A stretch of 64,000 nt of DNA from Acidiferrum sp963764675 (GTDB taxonomy: Bacteria > Acidobacteriota > Terriglobia > Acidiferrales > UBA7541): contig CAVXTQ010000009.1 of NCBI GenBank assembly GCA_963764675.1, forward strand, positions 1 through 64,000, written 5' to 3'. The notes under the pieces were generated by a model, which ran no database searches, was not told the origin of the DNA, and was given only the letters and a program-made list of their open reading frames with translations. Shown here piece after piece: positions 8,059-17,632 of this stretch (its first letter is position 1; each line of letters opens with the position of its first letter). Both the position numbers and the translations under genes were made by a program.

Positions 8059-10188
8059 ATGCTCCTGCGTTTCCGCAAGATCGCCGCGCTGTCCGCGTCG
8101 CTGCTTGTCTTCACCGCTAGCCGCTTGACCGCGCAAGAAAAACAAGACAGCCAGCAGCCGCACGAAACCACCGGCACAAAGAAAGACGTCGAGAAGCGTC
8201 TCAAAGCTCAAGAAACGCCCAAGCCTGCCACTTCTCTTGAAGGCGTCACAAAAACTCTCAACGCCGCACACCATTTCACGCAAACCGCAATTTCGCCAGA
8301 CGGCGCCAAAGTCGCCTGGGTTGAGATTCTCACTGGCAAAGGCGGCGCGGAGTCCGACAACAAAGCGATTTATGTGAAGAGTCTCAACGGCAACGCTCCG
8401 CCACAACGTATTACTGCGGGCGACCCGGGTTCCGCGCACGCCGAAAGCAGCGTTGCCTGGTCTCCCGACAGCAAGCGCCTCGCCTTCCTCTCCGATGCGC
8501 TGAAAAAAGATCAGCCCCAGCTCTATGTTGCGAACGTTCTCGGCTCGCCCAAGGAACTGCTGCATGGATCGTTGAGCGTAACCGTCACACATGGCCCTAA
8601 GCGATATACCGACGTAAAAGGCTTCCTCGACTTACCCAGATGGTCCCCCGATGGAAAGACTATCGCCGTCCTCTTCACGCAGAACGCCGCTCGCGAGGCC
8701 GGCCCCCTCGTCGCCGAAACACCCGAAACCGGCGAGATTAAGGACGCCTTCGTCGAGCAACGCCTCGCCCTCGTCGACGTCGCTACCGGCAAGCTCCGCC
8801 AAATTTCTCCGGCAGATACCTACGTATACGAATACGACTGGTCGCCCGATGGCACACGCTTCGCTCTCACGGCCGCTCTGGGCAATGGCGACAATAACTG
8901 GTACATCGCCGAACTCTATGTCCTCGACGCCGCTACCGGCCTCATGAAATCCATCTACAAGCCCGCGCTCCAGATCGCCCGCCCTGCCTGGTCGCCCGAT
9001 GGCCAGCGCGTCGCCTTCATCGAAGGACTCATGAGCGACGAGCCCTCCGTCGGCGGTGACATCTGTGTCATTCCAGTCGCTGGCGGCACACCCGTGAACC
9101 TGACGCCCGATCGAAAGTCCTCCGCAAGTTGGCTCGCTTGGACTCCCGATGCGAAAATTCTCTTTGCTGAGTTTGTCGAAGCCGACTCCGCCGTCGCATC
9201 ACTCGATCCCTCCACCTCCACCGTCCTGACACTCTGGCGCGCCAGCGAAACCGCAGTTGCGGGTTTCTGGAATCCGAATATCTCCGTTTCTGCCGACGCG
9301 AAATCTTCCGCCGTCATTCGTAGTTCGTTTAGTGCACCGCCAGAAGTCTGGGCCGGCCCGACCGGCGAATGGAAACAAATCACCGACCGCAACAAGGGTT
9401 TGCAGCCCGCCTGGGGAGAAGCCAAGAGCATTCACTGGAAAAATGGCGGCTACGACGTGCAAGGCTGGCTCATCTATCCCCGCGATTTCGATCCCGCAAA
9501 GAAATATCCCTTGGTCGTAGAAGTTCACGGCGGCCCCGGCGCTGCGATTCAGTCCGAATGGCCTTCTGCTTGGAACTTCGCGCTGGCGCTTCCAAGCGCT
9601 GGCTATTTCGTTCTGATGCCGAATCCCCGCGGCAGCTTCGGCCAGGGCGAGGCTTTCACGCGCGCCAACGTAAGAGATTTCGGCTACGGCGATTTCAAAG
9701 ATATTATGGCTGGCGTCGACGAAGCGCTGAAGGTTGCGCCCATCGATCCCGATCGCCTAGGCCTCACCGGTTGGAGCTACGGCGGCTACATGACCATGTG
9801 GGGTGTCACGCAAACCAATCGCTTCAAGGCCGCCATGGCCGGCGCAGGCATCGCCGATTGGCAGAGCTACTACGGCGAAAACCAGATCGATCAATGGATG
9901 ATCCCATTCTTCGGCAAGTCTGTGTATGAAGATCCCGAGGTCTACGCCAAGAGCGCGCCGATCACCTTCATCAAGAACGTGAAGACGCCGACGCTCATTT
10001 TGGTTGGCGACAGCGACGGCGAATGCCCGACGCCACAGTCCTACGAATTTTGGCACGCGCTGAAAACCCTCGGCGTCGAAACCACCCTCGTCGTTTACGA
10101 GCACGAAGGGCACCACTTCGCCCAACCCGCTCACGAACGCGATCGCGTCGAGCGCACCCTCGCGTGGTTCGATGCGCACCTGCGCTGA
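8059..10188 (+). CDS. S9-family prolyl oligopeptidase-like peptidase, exported
   Basis: The start ATG at 8059 follows GAGAGGA and gives a signal peptide (LLRFRKIAALSASLLVFTASRLTA); an upstream in-frame start adds an unlikely tail. The N-terminal half is a WD-like beta-propeller with repeated WSPDG/WSPDS blades. The C-terminal half is the alpha/beta hydrolase of DPP-IV/acylaminoacyl peptidases. The nucleophile Ser is in GWSYGGYM (about residue 573), Asp in GDSDGE (about 653) and His in EHEGHHF (about 685). It probably degrades oligopeptides in the periplasm or at the surface. The gene is transcribed alone and closed by a strong hairpin shared with the convergent Hsp20 gene. Confidence 0.92.
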   Translation: MLLRFRKIAALSASLLVFTASRLTAQEKQDSQQPHETTGTKKDVEKRLKAQETPKPATSLEGVTKTLNAAHHFTQTAISPDGAKVAWVEILTGKGGAESDNKAIYVKSLNGNAPPQRITAGDPGSAHAESSVAWSPDSKRLAFLSDALKKDQPQLYVANVLGSPKELLHGSLSVTVTHGPKRYTDVKGFLDLPRWSPDGKTIAVLFTQNAAREAGPLVAETPETGEIKDAFVEQRLALVDVATGKLRQISPADTYVYEYDWSPDGTRFALTAALGNGDNNWYIAELYVLDAATGLMKSIYKPALQIARPAWSPDGQRVAFIEGLMSDEPSVGGDICVIPVAGGTPVNLTPDRKSSASWLAWTPDAKILFAEFVEADSAVASLDPSTSTVLTLWRASETAVAGFWNPNISVSADAKSSAVIRSSFSAPPEVWAGPTGEWKQITDRNKGLQPAWGEAKSIHWKNGGYDVQGWLIYPRDFDPAKKYPLVVEVHGGPGAAIQSEWPSAWNFALALPSAGYFVLMPNPRGSFGQGEAFTRANVRDFGYGDFKDIMAGVDEALKVAPIDPDRLGLTGWSYGGYMTMWGVTQTNRFKAAMAGAGIADWQSYYGENQIDQWMIPFFGKSVYEDPEVYAKSAPITFIKNVKTPTLILVGDSDGECPTPQSYEFWHALKTLGVETTLVVYEHEGHHFAQPAHERDRVERTLAWFDAHLR

Positions 10189-10235
10189 CGCGCAAATTCT
10201 TTAGCCTCTTCCATCGCAATATTCACAAAACAAAT

Positions 10236-10264
10236 CGGCCCGGAGCCACATCGGCTCCGGGCCG
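10236..10264. terminator. Bidirectional hairpin terminator
   Basis: CGGCCCGGAGCC and CGGCTCCGGGCCG form a 12-bp stem with an ACAT loop, followed by TTCGTTT. It sits between the convergent S9 peptidase and Hsp20 genes and probably ends both transcripts. Confidence 0.75.
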
Positions 10265-10286
10265 TTCGTTTCCTACTCACCGCAAC

Positions 10287-10778
10287 TTACGCTGCGATTT
10301 GCTTGATCAACGGCGTCGTCTTAATTTCAATCTTCCGCGGCAGTGCGGCTGCCGCCACCGGAGCCGTGATCTCCAACACGCCGTTCACATACTCGGCGTA
10401 CAGTTTTTCGGCCACCACGCCCTCGGGCAGCGTGAAGGTCCTCTCGAACGTTCCGTACACAACTTCGCCTTCCAGAAGCTCGACTTCCTTCGTGCTGTGT
10501 GTCAGCTTCCTCTCCCCACGGATCGTCAGCAGATTCCCTTGTGCCTGGATCTGGACTTCCTTGGGCTCAACTCCCGGCAGCGAGATTCGGCACACATACT
10601 TCTTGGCCTCTTTGTCTACATACGTCTCCACTGCGGGCGCAAAGTTGAACGCCTTCCTGAAGGCTGGCAGCTCCCGCCCCCAGGGCTTGCTCGCCATCCG
10701 ATTGAACATTTCATCGAAATCGCGACGAAAACCAAATAGATCCTCAAAGAACCGGTCATTGCCATACGGGTTTGTCAT
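10287..10778 (-). CDS. Small heat-shock protein Hsp20
   Basis: A 163-residue cytoplasmic chaperone with an alpha-crystallin domain: YVCRISLPGVEPKEVQIQAQ, then LLTIRGERK, then GTFERTFTLPEGV, and YVNGVLEITAP with the conserved GxLxI-type strand. The start ATG at 10778 is preceded by GGAGGG. The N-terminal arm is rich in Phe and charged residues (FFEDLFGFRRDFDEMFNRM), as usual for oligomerising small heat-shock proteins. It is divergent from the universal-stress gene across about 490 bases. Confidence 0.93.
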   Translation of the reverse strand: MTNPYGNDRFFEDLFGFRRDFDEMFNRMASKPWGRELPAFRKAFNFAPAVETYVDKEAKKYVCRISLPGVEPKEVQIQAQGNLLTIRGERKLTHSTKEVELLEGEVVYGTFERTFTLPEGVVAEKLYAEYVNGVLEITAPVAAAALPRKIEIKTTPLIKQIAA

Positions 10779-11267
10779 AACATCCCTCCGTGCTGAACGT
10801 GTGCCGCCTCACCAGAAGCGGCAGATTCCATCGGGAGGCAGCGGCAGGCGCCAAAGCATTCCCGGCCTGAAGGGCCGGTGCGTCGAAAAACTCCGGGCGC
10901 TTTACATGGACTTCGCGCCTGGCCGCCGCCATCGAATCAAAGGTCCAAAGGCTTCGCCACAGTCCAACCCCTTCGGCTTATCCTTACGCCTGGAGGGAGA
11001 GTGCAGGCCCGGCCGTTTTTTTCTTTTCCGGCAGCCTCGGCAGCTCGTTTCCCCTGGCAGCCTTTGTCCTTACGCCCCATGTTTAAACCCATTAGCTTCG
11101 AAAATCAGTGACCCGAGTCACGCATCGAGGTGAGCCTCGCCACAGCCTTCTTTCCGGAACAATCGCAATATGACTGCGGGTTCTGCTGGAGCACTCCTAA
11201 GCCCTTGAGGATCCTCCAGCTGGGCGCTCAAGCAAGATCGCTGGAAAGCATGGTCAAGGAGGTTGTC
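10779..11267. other. Intergenic region between Hsp20 and universal stress gene
   Basis: About 490 bases with no supported gene. It contains the divergent leaders of two stress genes, a short hairpin (CCGGCC TGAA GGGCCGG near 10862) and a T-rich tract near 11020. No heat-shock element such as CIRCE was seen. Confidence 0.5.
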
Positions 11268-12194
11268 ATGATCAAAACACAGGAAATTACAGAAATCGGG
11301 CGAACCCCACTTCCGGCAAACAAAGAGACGTTTTTCAAGAACATCCTGTTCGCAACGGATTTTTCGCTGGCCTCGGACCGCGCCCTGGAATTTGCGGCAT
11401 CTTTCGCCAGGCGCTTCGGCTCGCGAATCTATCTGACGCACGTCATCGCGCAGGACAGCTTTCCGATGATGGCGCCGGAAATCGCGGTACGCTCGCTCCA
11501 GGGACTCCGAGCTGCCGCAGAGAAGAGCATGGAAACAGTGCTGCAATCCGGACGCTTGAATGCGGTGCCCAATCAAGTCCTGATTCAAGAAGGAAACCTC
11601 TGGCCCGTCATTGAAGAGGTCATCAAGCAGCACGAAATCGACCTCATCGTTATCGGGACACACGGGGCGGGTGCCCTGCGGAAAATGCTGCTCGGCTCCG
11701 GAGCGGAAGAAATCTTCCGGCACGCCAAGGTCCCCGTGCTGACCGTGGGCCCCTCCATACACAAGGAGCCCTTCTATGAAATGGAGTTTAAAAATATCTT
11801 GTTTGCCACGGCCTTCGGACGCGGCGCCGAGCGTGAAGCAGAGTACGCCTTTTCGCTCGCCCAGGAGCATCGGTCTAAGCTCCGGCTCCTGCATGTGTTT
11901 CCGTACCCGGACGCCTATGGCGAGCAGGTCCTGGCTGAGGAAATAAAGCGGATCCACTTCCAATTGCAGGAGTTGGTGCCGCACACAGCGGACCTGCACT
12001 GCAAGCTCGATTTCGACGTTGCTGTTGGCAAACCCGTCGTCAACCAGATTTTGCAAACCGCACAGGAGGCCGATGCCGATCTCATCGTGATGGGTGCCAA
12101 AGCGGGTGGCAGCCTCGCGGGGAACGTTCCATACACCACTGCATATCGAGTCGTATGCGGCGCGCAGTGCCCGGTACTGACCATCCGTTCATGA
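11268..12194 (+). CDS. Tandem UspA universal stress protein
   Basis: The start ATG at 11268 has a strong AAGGAGG six bases upstream; an upstream frame extension to 11130 is not supported. The product of about 308 residues holds two Usp domains. Domain 1 begins FKNILFATDFS and ends with an ATP-loop-like DLIVIGTHGAGALRKMLLGS and VPVLTVGP. Domain 2 begins FKNILFATAFG and contains DLIVMGAKAGGSLAG and CPVLTIRS. The first domain keeps the G-2x-G-9x-G(S/T) ATP signature better than the second. Cytoplasmic stress-survival protein; the neighbouring Hsp20 fits this setting. Confidence 0.9.
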   Translation: MIKTQEITEIGRTPLPANKETFFKNILFATDFSLASDRALEFAASFARRFGSRIYLTHVIAQDSFPMMAPEIAVRSLQGLRAAAEKSMETVLQSGRLNAVPNQVLIQEGNLWPVIEEVIKQHEIDLIVIGTHGAGALRKMLLGSGAEEIFRHAKVPVLTVGPSIHKEPFYEMEFKNILFATAFGRGAEREAEYAFSLAQEHRSKLRLLHVFPYPDAYGEQVLAEEIKRIHFQLQELVPHTADLHCKLDFDVAVGKPVVNQILQTAQEADADLIVMGAKAGGSLAGNVPYTTAYRVVCGAQCPVLTIRS

Positions 12195-12279
12195 CGGGTT
12201 ATCTACGGTAAAGGGGGACGGTGGAGACACCCCTCCGCGTCCCCCAAAATCCAAGCAGTTGCGTTCTCTCAGGTTTCTA

Positions 12280-12558
12280 CTAGTTGCGGTTCGCTGCGCC
12301 CGCGGCTTGCTTCAATTCCTTGTCCGCTTGATCCAGCAGATCCTTCGCCTTTTGTGCGTGGCCGCTCATATCCCATTCGTTCGCCTCTTGCGCGGCGATC
12401 ACCTTTTGGTATGCGTTCGCGCACATACGCTGTGCCGCGGCGAGATTCGGATGCCGCTTGGGGCTGACGTTTTGTTTCGGCTGCTGAGCTAGAACTACGC
12501 CGCCGCACAGCAGAACCGCGGCGAGCACCCATGCGAACACAACATTGTGTTTCTTCAT
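12280..12558 (-). CDS. Small exported helical protein
   Basis: Start ATG at 12558 preceded by AAAGGAGAG. The 92-residue product has a signal peptide (KKHNVVFAWVLAAVLLCGGVVLA) and a mature part that is helical and charged (AAAQRMCANAYQKVIAAQEA, then AQKAKDLLDQADKELKQAA). It is a typical small acidobacterial periplasmic protein of unknown function. It lies tail-to-tail with the universal stress gene and is divergent from ffh. Confidence 0.65.
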   Translation of the reverse strand: MKKHNVVFAWVLAAVLLCGGVVLAQQPKQNVSPKRHPNLAAAQRMCANAYQKVIAAQEANEWDMSGHAQKAKDLLDQADKELKQAAGAANRN

Positions 12559-12738
12559 CACACTCTCCTTTGAGGGGAAACTGCTGCCGGGGGGACCAAC
12601 CACCGGGGCGGGAGTATAGCGAACTCGCCCCCACTATGTCTCTCGCGAATCCCGGAACTCCCTTCCTCACACTCCGTGCACTCCCAGCTTTCACCCTGCT
12701 ATCCTTGGTGGGCAACACCTGAGGCCTGAATACGCGCC

Positions 12739-14082
12739 ATGTTTGAGAATCTGACGGAAAAGCTGCAACGCACATTCAAGAATCTCCGCGGCCAAGGCAA
12801 GCTCACCGAAGAGCACCTTGACGTGGCGCTCGCCGAAATCCGCGAAGCCCTTCTCGAAGGCGATGTGAACGTCGGTGTCGCCGACGAGCTGCTCGCCAAC
12901 ATTCGTCAGAAGGCCATCGGCAGCGAAGTCATGCTCCAGCTTTCGCCCGACCAGCAGGTCGTCAAGACCGTTCGCGATGAGCTGACCACCATGCTGGGCA
13001 AGCACGCCAAGCCGCTGTTCGCCTCACGCCCTCCATCGGTGTGGATGATCGTCGGCCTGCAAGGCTCTGGTAAGACCACCACCACCGGCAAGCTCAGCAA
13101 ATGGCTCTCGAACCATGGCCATCGGCCGATTGTGGTTTCGACCGACGTGTACCGCCCGGCTGCGCGCGAACAGCTTGCGCAAGTCGCCAAAGCTGTCGGC
13201 ACGCCGCTATGGCCGGGCAAAGGCACGGACAAGCCGCTGGAAATCGTGCGCGGCGCCATCAAGGAAGCGAAGCTATCCGCCAGCGACGTCATCCTGGTCG
13301 ACACCGCCGGCCGCTTGCACATTGACGATGAATTGATGAAAGAGCTCACGACGCTGAAGAAAGAGCTGCAACCCAGCGAAATTTTGTTCATCGCCGATGC
13401 CATGCTTGGCCAAGATGCAGTTCGCTCCGCCGGGGAATTCCACAAGCAGCTCGGCCTCACCGGAGTGATTCTCACCAAGCTCGACGGTGATGCGCGCGGC
13501 GGCGCGGCGCTTTCCATCGGCAAGGTTACCGGAGCGCCGGTAAAGTTTGTCGGTCTAGGCGAAAAATACGACGCTTTGGAAGGTTTTTACCCCGAACGAA
13601 TCGTTTCTCGTGTTCTCGGAATGGGCGACATCATGTCGCTGATTGAGCGCGCCGAAATAGCCGTCGACAAGAAAGCCGCCATCGAGCTTGAGCGCAAACT
13701 CCGCAAGGAAGACTTCACGCTCGAGGATTTCCGCGATCAGCTCAAACAAATTCGCAAGATGGGTCCGCTCGAACAGCTCGTCGACATGCTGCCCAAGGTC
13801 GGCCCGCTAGCTAATCTTCCCAAGGATGCAAAAGTCGATGAAGGCCGGCTGAAACAAGTCGAAGCCATCATCAACTCCATGACCAACCAGGAGCGCCGCG
13901 ATCACAACGTGATCGACGGCAAACGCCGCAAGCGCATCGCCAAGGGCAGTGGCACGACAGTGCAGGACGTCAACCAAGTCCTCAAGCAATACATGCAAAT
14001 GCGCACCATGATGAAGCAATACGGCGCCATGGCCGCCCGCACCAAAATGAAAGGCCTAGGCAAACTCGCCGGCCTGTCCTGA
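12739..14082 (+). CDS. ffh: Signal recognition particle GTPase Ffh
   Basis: A 447-residue SRP54 homologue of normal length. The N-domain starts MFENLTEKLQRTFKNLRGQG. The G-domain shows GLQGSGKTTTTGKL (G1), DTAGR (G3) and TKLDGDARGG (G4 region). The M-domain follows from about residue 330, with the conserved segment RRDHNVIDGKRRKRIAKGSG that binds 4.5S RNA, and a Met-rich tail (QMRTMMKQYGAM). It targets nascent membrane proteins to FtsY. In many bacteria ffh directly precedes rpsP; here they are 5.4 kb apart. Confidence 0.97.
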   Translation: MFENLTEKLQRTFKNLRGQGKLTEEHLDVALAEIREALLEGDVNVGVADELLANIRQKAIGSEVMLQLSPDQQVVKTVRDELTTMLGKHAKPLFASRPPSVWMIVGLQGSGKTTTTGKLSKWLSNHGHRPIVVSTDVYRPAAREQLAQVAKAVGTPLWPGKGTDKPLEIVRGAIKEAKLSASDVILVDTAGRLHIDDELMKELTTLKKELQPSEILFIADAMLGQDAVRSAGEFHKQLGLTGVILTKLDGDARGGAALSIGKVTGAPVKFVGLGEKYDALEGFYPERIVSRVLGMGDIMSLIERAEIAVDKKAAIELERKLRKEDFTLEDFRDQLKQIRKMGPLEQLVDMLPKVGPLANLPKDAKVDEGRLKQVEAIINSMTNQERRDHNVIDGKRRKRIAKGSGTTVQDVNQVLKQYMQMRTMMKQYGAMAARTKMKGLGKLAGLS

Positions 14083-14098
14083 TCTACACGATCAACAA

Positions 14099-14127
14099 TG
14101 TCATTCCGAGCGGAGCGAGGAATCTGC
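14099..14127. repeat. Dispersed intergenic repeat (TGTCATTCCGAGCG type)
   Basis: The sequence TGTCATTCCGAGCGGAGCG followed by AGGAATCTGC is a short interspersed element I recognise from many bacterial genomes, including acidobacteria. Here one copy lies between the ffh stop and the convergent serine hydrolase gene. Confidence 0.6.
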
Positions 14128-14147
14128 TCTTGGCCTTTCCAGCCGAT

Positions 14148-15320
14148 CTAAGGTGATTCCAGATACAAATCTGCGACTTTGCCAGCAAGCTCCTCCGGAT
14201 TCAGATCGGTACGATTGCAAAGCACAATGATCGAGAGTTTGTCATCGACGAAGCGCTCGATGTAGGTATGAAAGCCCATGGTCTCGCCGTAATGCCACAT
14301 GCGCGCGTGCCCGCGATAAGGATCGAGGAACCAGCCAAAGCCATATGCCACCGGCGTGCCCTCGGGCCGGTCCGAGTCCGCCGGCCACTTCGGCGGCGCA
14401 CCACTGGCGAGTTTCACGGGCGCGAGAGCAGCCTGCATTTCGTTTTCGCTGAGCAGCGCGTGGCGCTCGAGAGCTTCGTCCCATTTCGCGAGGTCGTTAA
14501 GCGACGAATACACGCCGCCATCGCCCAACGTGGCGGACGTGGAACTCTGGTCCGTTTGTTTCCACGCGTTCGTTTCTTTGGAGTGGCCGAAGGCGCGATC
14601 GGAAATCTGATTCTTGCCTTTTTCATATGCGATCGTCTGGTCCATTTTCAGCGGCGCAAAGATCCGCTCGCGCAAAAACTGTCCAAAAGGTTTTGCCGAA
14701 ACTTTTGCGACCACCAGTCCCAGAACGACGTAACCCGAATTGCTGTAGGCCCACTTGGTTCCAGGCGCAAAGTGTGTGGCGCTCTGTTGTTCGAGCAGCG
14801 CCAGAACGTCGGCGTCCTGGATTTGGTCTTGTTCGCTCCACAGGAGAGACGTGGCGCGCTCGCGCTGCTCCATCAGCGTTTCATAGTCCTGGAGTCCCGA
14901 CGTCTGATTCAGCAGGTTGCGAATGGTAATCGTTTGGCCGTACGCGGGGAAATCGGGAAACACGTCGGTGAGTTTGTCTTCGTACCGGAGTTTGCCGTCG
15001 TGAACCAGGAGCATGATCGCCATGGCCGTGAATGGCTTGGTGCACGAGGCCAGCCGAAAGTTAGTGCGCGCAAAGTTAGTGCGCGCATCGATCTTGGCCA
15101 GCGTCCGCAGATCGCGCACACCGTAGCCGCGCTCGAAAACGATGCGGCCGTCCTTGCGCACCAGCACCGCCACGCCCGGCGATTTCGCATCGGCGACGGG
15201 CGAAAAGATAGCGTCGATCTTCGCGGTCATCGGCTCCTCAGCGGCCATCAGGTAGCCAGCAGCAAGCCCGGCGCAGACCAGCACTCCCAGGACTATGCCA
15301 AGCAGGATTGCTCGTGGCAC
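14148..15320 (-). CDS. Serine hydrolase of the beta-lactamase class C/penicillin-binding family
   Basis: The GTG at 15320 after GGGCGGAG is chosen as start because it leaves a clean N-terminal anchor (PRAILLGIVLGVLVCAGLAAGYL); the upstream in-frame ATG at 15365 would add a hydrophilic tail. The active-site motifs are SCTKPFTAM (SxxK), YSNSGYVVLG (YxN) and WHYGETMG (HxG replacing KTG). Such proteins act on peptides, esters or beta-lactams outside the cytoplasm; the substrate is unknown. A 15-base tandem duplication lies 5' of the SxxK codons and repeats five residues (ARTNF) next to the active site. Confidence 0.88.
   Translation of the reverse strand: MPRAILLGIVLGVLVCAGLAAGYLMAAEEPMTAKIDAIFSPVADAKSPGVAVLVRKDGRIVFERGYGVRDLRTLAKIDARTNFARTNFRLASCTKPFTAMAIMLLVHDGKLRYEDKLTDVFPDFPAYGQTITIRNLLNQTSGLQDYETLMEQRERATSLLWSEQDQIQDADVLALLEQQSATHFAPGTKWAYSNSGYVVLGLVVAKVSAKPFGQFLRERIFAPLKMDQTIAYEKGKNQISDRAFGHSKETNAWKQTDQSSTSATLGDGGVYSSLNDLAKWDEALERHALLSENEMQAALAPVKLASGAPPKWPADSDRPEGTPVAYGFGWFLDPYRGHARMWHYGETMGFHTYIERFVDDKLSIIVLCNRTDLNPEELAGKVADLYLESP
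15057..15086. repeat. 15-bp tandem duplication inside the serine hydrolase gene
   Basis: AAAGTTAGTGCGCGC occurs twice without a gap (15057-15071 and 15072-15086). In the protein it gives ARTNFARTNF just before the SxxK motif, in frame. Confidence 0.9.
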
Positions 15321-15412
15321 GATGATCTCCGCCCGGCAGCATATCACCACACAAAGAGCATTCATCTTGCCGTAACAGAGGTACGCTATCTCTCTTCATC
15401 CCCGAGAACCTT

Positions 15413-17632
15413 ATGAAACGCACTGCGCTCGACAACCCGCGGCACTATCTCAACCGGCACGTGCAGTGGCTGGAGTTCAACCGCCGCGTGCTGGAAGAGG
15501 CGCGCGATATCGGCAATCCGCTGCTGGAGCGCGTCAAGTTCCTGGCCATCACGGCGAACAACTTGGATGAGTTCGTGGAAGTCCGCGTATCGAGCTTCCT
15601 ACAGCACGTCGAGCATGGATCGCGGGAAACCAGTCCCGACGGGCTGACCGCCGAGGAGGAGCTCGCCAAAGTTTCCGACGCGATGCACGATTTCGTTCGT
15701 GATCAGTACAAGGTCTGGAATGAAGAGATGCTTCCGGCGCTGGCGAAAGAGTCGATCCGCGTCTTGGCGGTGGGCGACCTTGACGCCAAGGCGGCGAAGG
15801 CCACGAAGACGTTTTACGACCGGCGCATAAATCCGATGCTGACGCCGGTCACGGTCGATCCGTCCCACCCGTTTCCCCACGTCTTGAACAAGGCCCTGTG
15901 CATCGCATTTCTCTTGCGGCGCCGCCGCGGTGGCAACGGCAAGCCGTATTTCGGAGTCGTCACCGTACCGCGCGCTCTTCCTCGGTTGCTGCGAGTGCCC
16001 GCAGACAAGCATGGCATTCACTACGTCTTTCTCCAGGACATTATTTCCACCTACGCGTCGAAGCTCTATCGCGGCTACGAGATTCTGGCCTCGGCTGCAT
16101 TCCGAATTACACGCAACAGTAACTTGTACCTGGAAGAAGAAGAAACGCGCAGCTTGCTGGAGGCCATCGACTCGCAAGTCGCGCTGCGGCGCAAAGGCGT
16201 TGCAGTTCGGCTTGAGATTGAAGACGGGGCGCACCCGGACATCATCGAGCGCCTGGTATCCACCTTCGAGCTGGACGACAGCCTGGTGTTCCGCGTCCGC
16301 GGGCCCGTGAATCTTCAGCGGTTATTCCACGTGTATGAAGAGACCCCACGGCCGGACCTGAAGTATCCGCCCTTTGTACCGCGCCAAGTGCGCGTCGGGC
16401 ATGACGCGGACTCGATGTTTGACGTCATCCGCCGTCAAGATGTCTTGCTGCACCACCCGTACGAGTCGTACGACACTGTCGTCAACTTTCTGCGGACCGC
16501 CAGCCACGATCCGCGCGTGCTTTCCATGAAGCAGACGCTGTATCGCACCAACGCCGATTCACCGGTTGCAGAGGCGCTACTCGAAGCGGCAGGCAAAAAG
16601 GAGGTAACGGTGGTGGTCGAGCTCAAGGCGAGCTTCGACGAGGCCACGAACATTCGCTGGGCGCGCAGCTTTGAAGACGCTGGAGTGCAGGTCTTCCATG
16701 GCGTCGTCGGATTGAAGACCCACGCGAAACTCTCGCTGGTGGTCCGCAACGATCCCGACGGGAAAATCCGCCGTTACGCGCATCTCGGCACCGGAAACTA
16801 CAATCCATCGACGGCGCGCTTCTACAGCGACCTCAGCCTGCTGACCAGCGACGAAGCCATCACCTCGGCGGTCCATGACGTTTTCAATTACTTGACCGCC
16901 TATTCCGAGCAGGCGCACTATAAGCCGCTGCTGGTGGCGCCGCGCGAGCTGGCCAAAGGGTGCCTCGCGTTGATCGACCGCGAGGCCCGGCATGCGCGCC
17001 GTGGTCGGCCCGCGCGCATGATCATCAAGATGAATGCGGTGGTCGATCCGCCGATCATTCAGGCGCTTTATCGCGCTTCGCAGGCAGGCGTGGAGATCGA
17101 TTTGATCGTGCGCGGCCAGTGCGCGCTGGTTCCCGGCGTCCGCGGCTTGAGCAGCCGGATTCGCGTGCGCAGCATCGTCGGGCGGTTCCTGGAGCACAGC
17201 CGGATGTATTACTTCGAAAATGGCGGCAAGCCTGAGATTTACCTGGGCAGCGCGGATTGGATGCAGCGCAACCTTTACGAACGCGTCGAGGTGTTGTTTC
17301 CTCTGAAGGATCCGCAGCTTTGCCAGCGGGTGTGCACGGAGATTCTGTCGGCGTACTTGGCCGATACGCGCAAGGCGCGAATCCTAGGGTCCGACGGGAC
17401 TTATTCCCGCCCACGCGCAGTACGCAACAGTCGTAATGGGCACGGCTTTTCCGTGCAGGAGCATCTGATGCGCGTCGCCGCAGACAGCAGTAGCGATTAT
17501 CCGCGCACTCCGGCACTGTCCACGCCGAGGGCCACACCGCTGGTCGCTTATACTGCTCGTGACGTGAAGGCCGGCCCCGTTATCCCCTCGGACGAATCTG
17601 ACACGCAGGAATCCACAAATGCAGCCGTATGA
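15413..17632 (+). CDS. ppk1: Polyphosphate kinase 1
   Basis: A 739-residue PPK1 of family length. The N-terminal domain begins YLNRHVQWLEFNRRVLEEA. The catalytic domains contain the two essential His residues: H437 in LKTHAKLSLV, the autophosphorylated residue by analogy with E. coli H435, and H595 in EHSRMYYFENGG. The HLGTGNYNPSTARFY segment is also characteristic. The enzyme reversibly polymerises ATP gamma-phosphate into polyphosphate. About 55 residues at the C-terminus (from SRPRAVRNSRNG) look like a disordered extension. The stop overlaps the start of sthA by 14 bases, so the two are translated from one message. Confidence 0.96.
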   Translation: MKRTALDNPRHYLNRHVQWLEFNRRVLEEARDIGNPLLERVKFLAITANNLDEFVEVRVSSFLQHVEHGSRETSPDGLTAEEELAKVSDAMHDFVRDQYKVWNEEMLPALAKESIRVLAVGDLDAKAAKATKTFYDRRINPMLTPVTVDPSHPFPHVLNKALCIAFLLRRRRGGNGKPYFGVVTVPRALPRLLRVPADKHGIHYVFLQDIISTYASKLYRGYEILASAAFRITRNSNLYLEEEETRSLLEAIDSQVALRRKGVAVRLEIEDGAHPDIIERLVSTFELDDSLVFRVRGPVNLQRLFHVYEETPRPDLKYPPFVPRQVRVGHDADSMFDVIRRQDVLLHHPYESYDTVVNFLRTASHDPRVLSMKQTLYRTNADSPVAEALLEAAGKKEVTVVVELKASFDEATNIRWARSFEDAGVQVFHGVVGLKTHAKLSLVVRNDPDGKIRRYAHLGTGNYNPSTARFYSDLSLLTSDEAITSAVHDVFNYLTAYSEQAHYKPLLVAPRELAKGCLALIDREARHARRGRPARMIIKMNAVVDPPIIQALYRASQAGVEIDLIVRGQCALVPGVRGLSSRIRVRSIVGRFLEHSRMYYFENGGKPEIYLGSADWMQRNLYERVEVLFPLKDPQLCQRVCTEILSAYLADTRKARILGSDGTYSRPRAVRNSRNGHGFSVQEHLMRVAADSSSDYPRTPALSTPRATPLVAYTARDVKAGPVIPSDESDTQESTNAAV

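Noticed and set aside
11118..12056. Open frame of 312 codons opposite the universal stress gene
   Set aside because: Antisense of two well-defined Usp domains; composition typical of a high-GC shadow frame.
14268..15416. Long open frame of 382 codons on the plus strand opposite the serine hydrolase
   Set aside because: It is the antisense of a gene with clear SxxK, YxN and HxG motifs; its own product is Arg/His-rich and matches no family.
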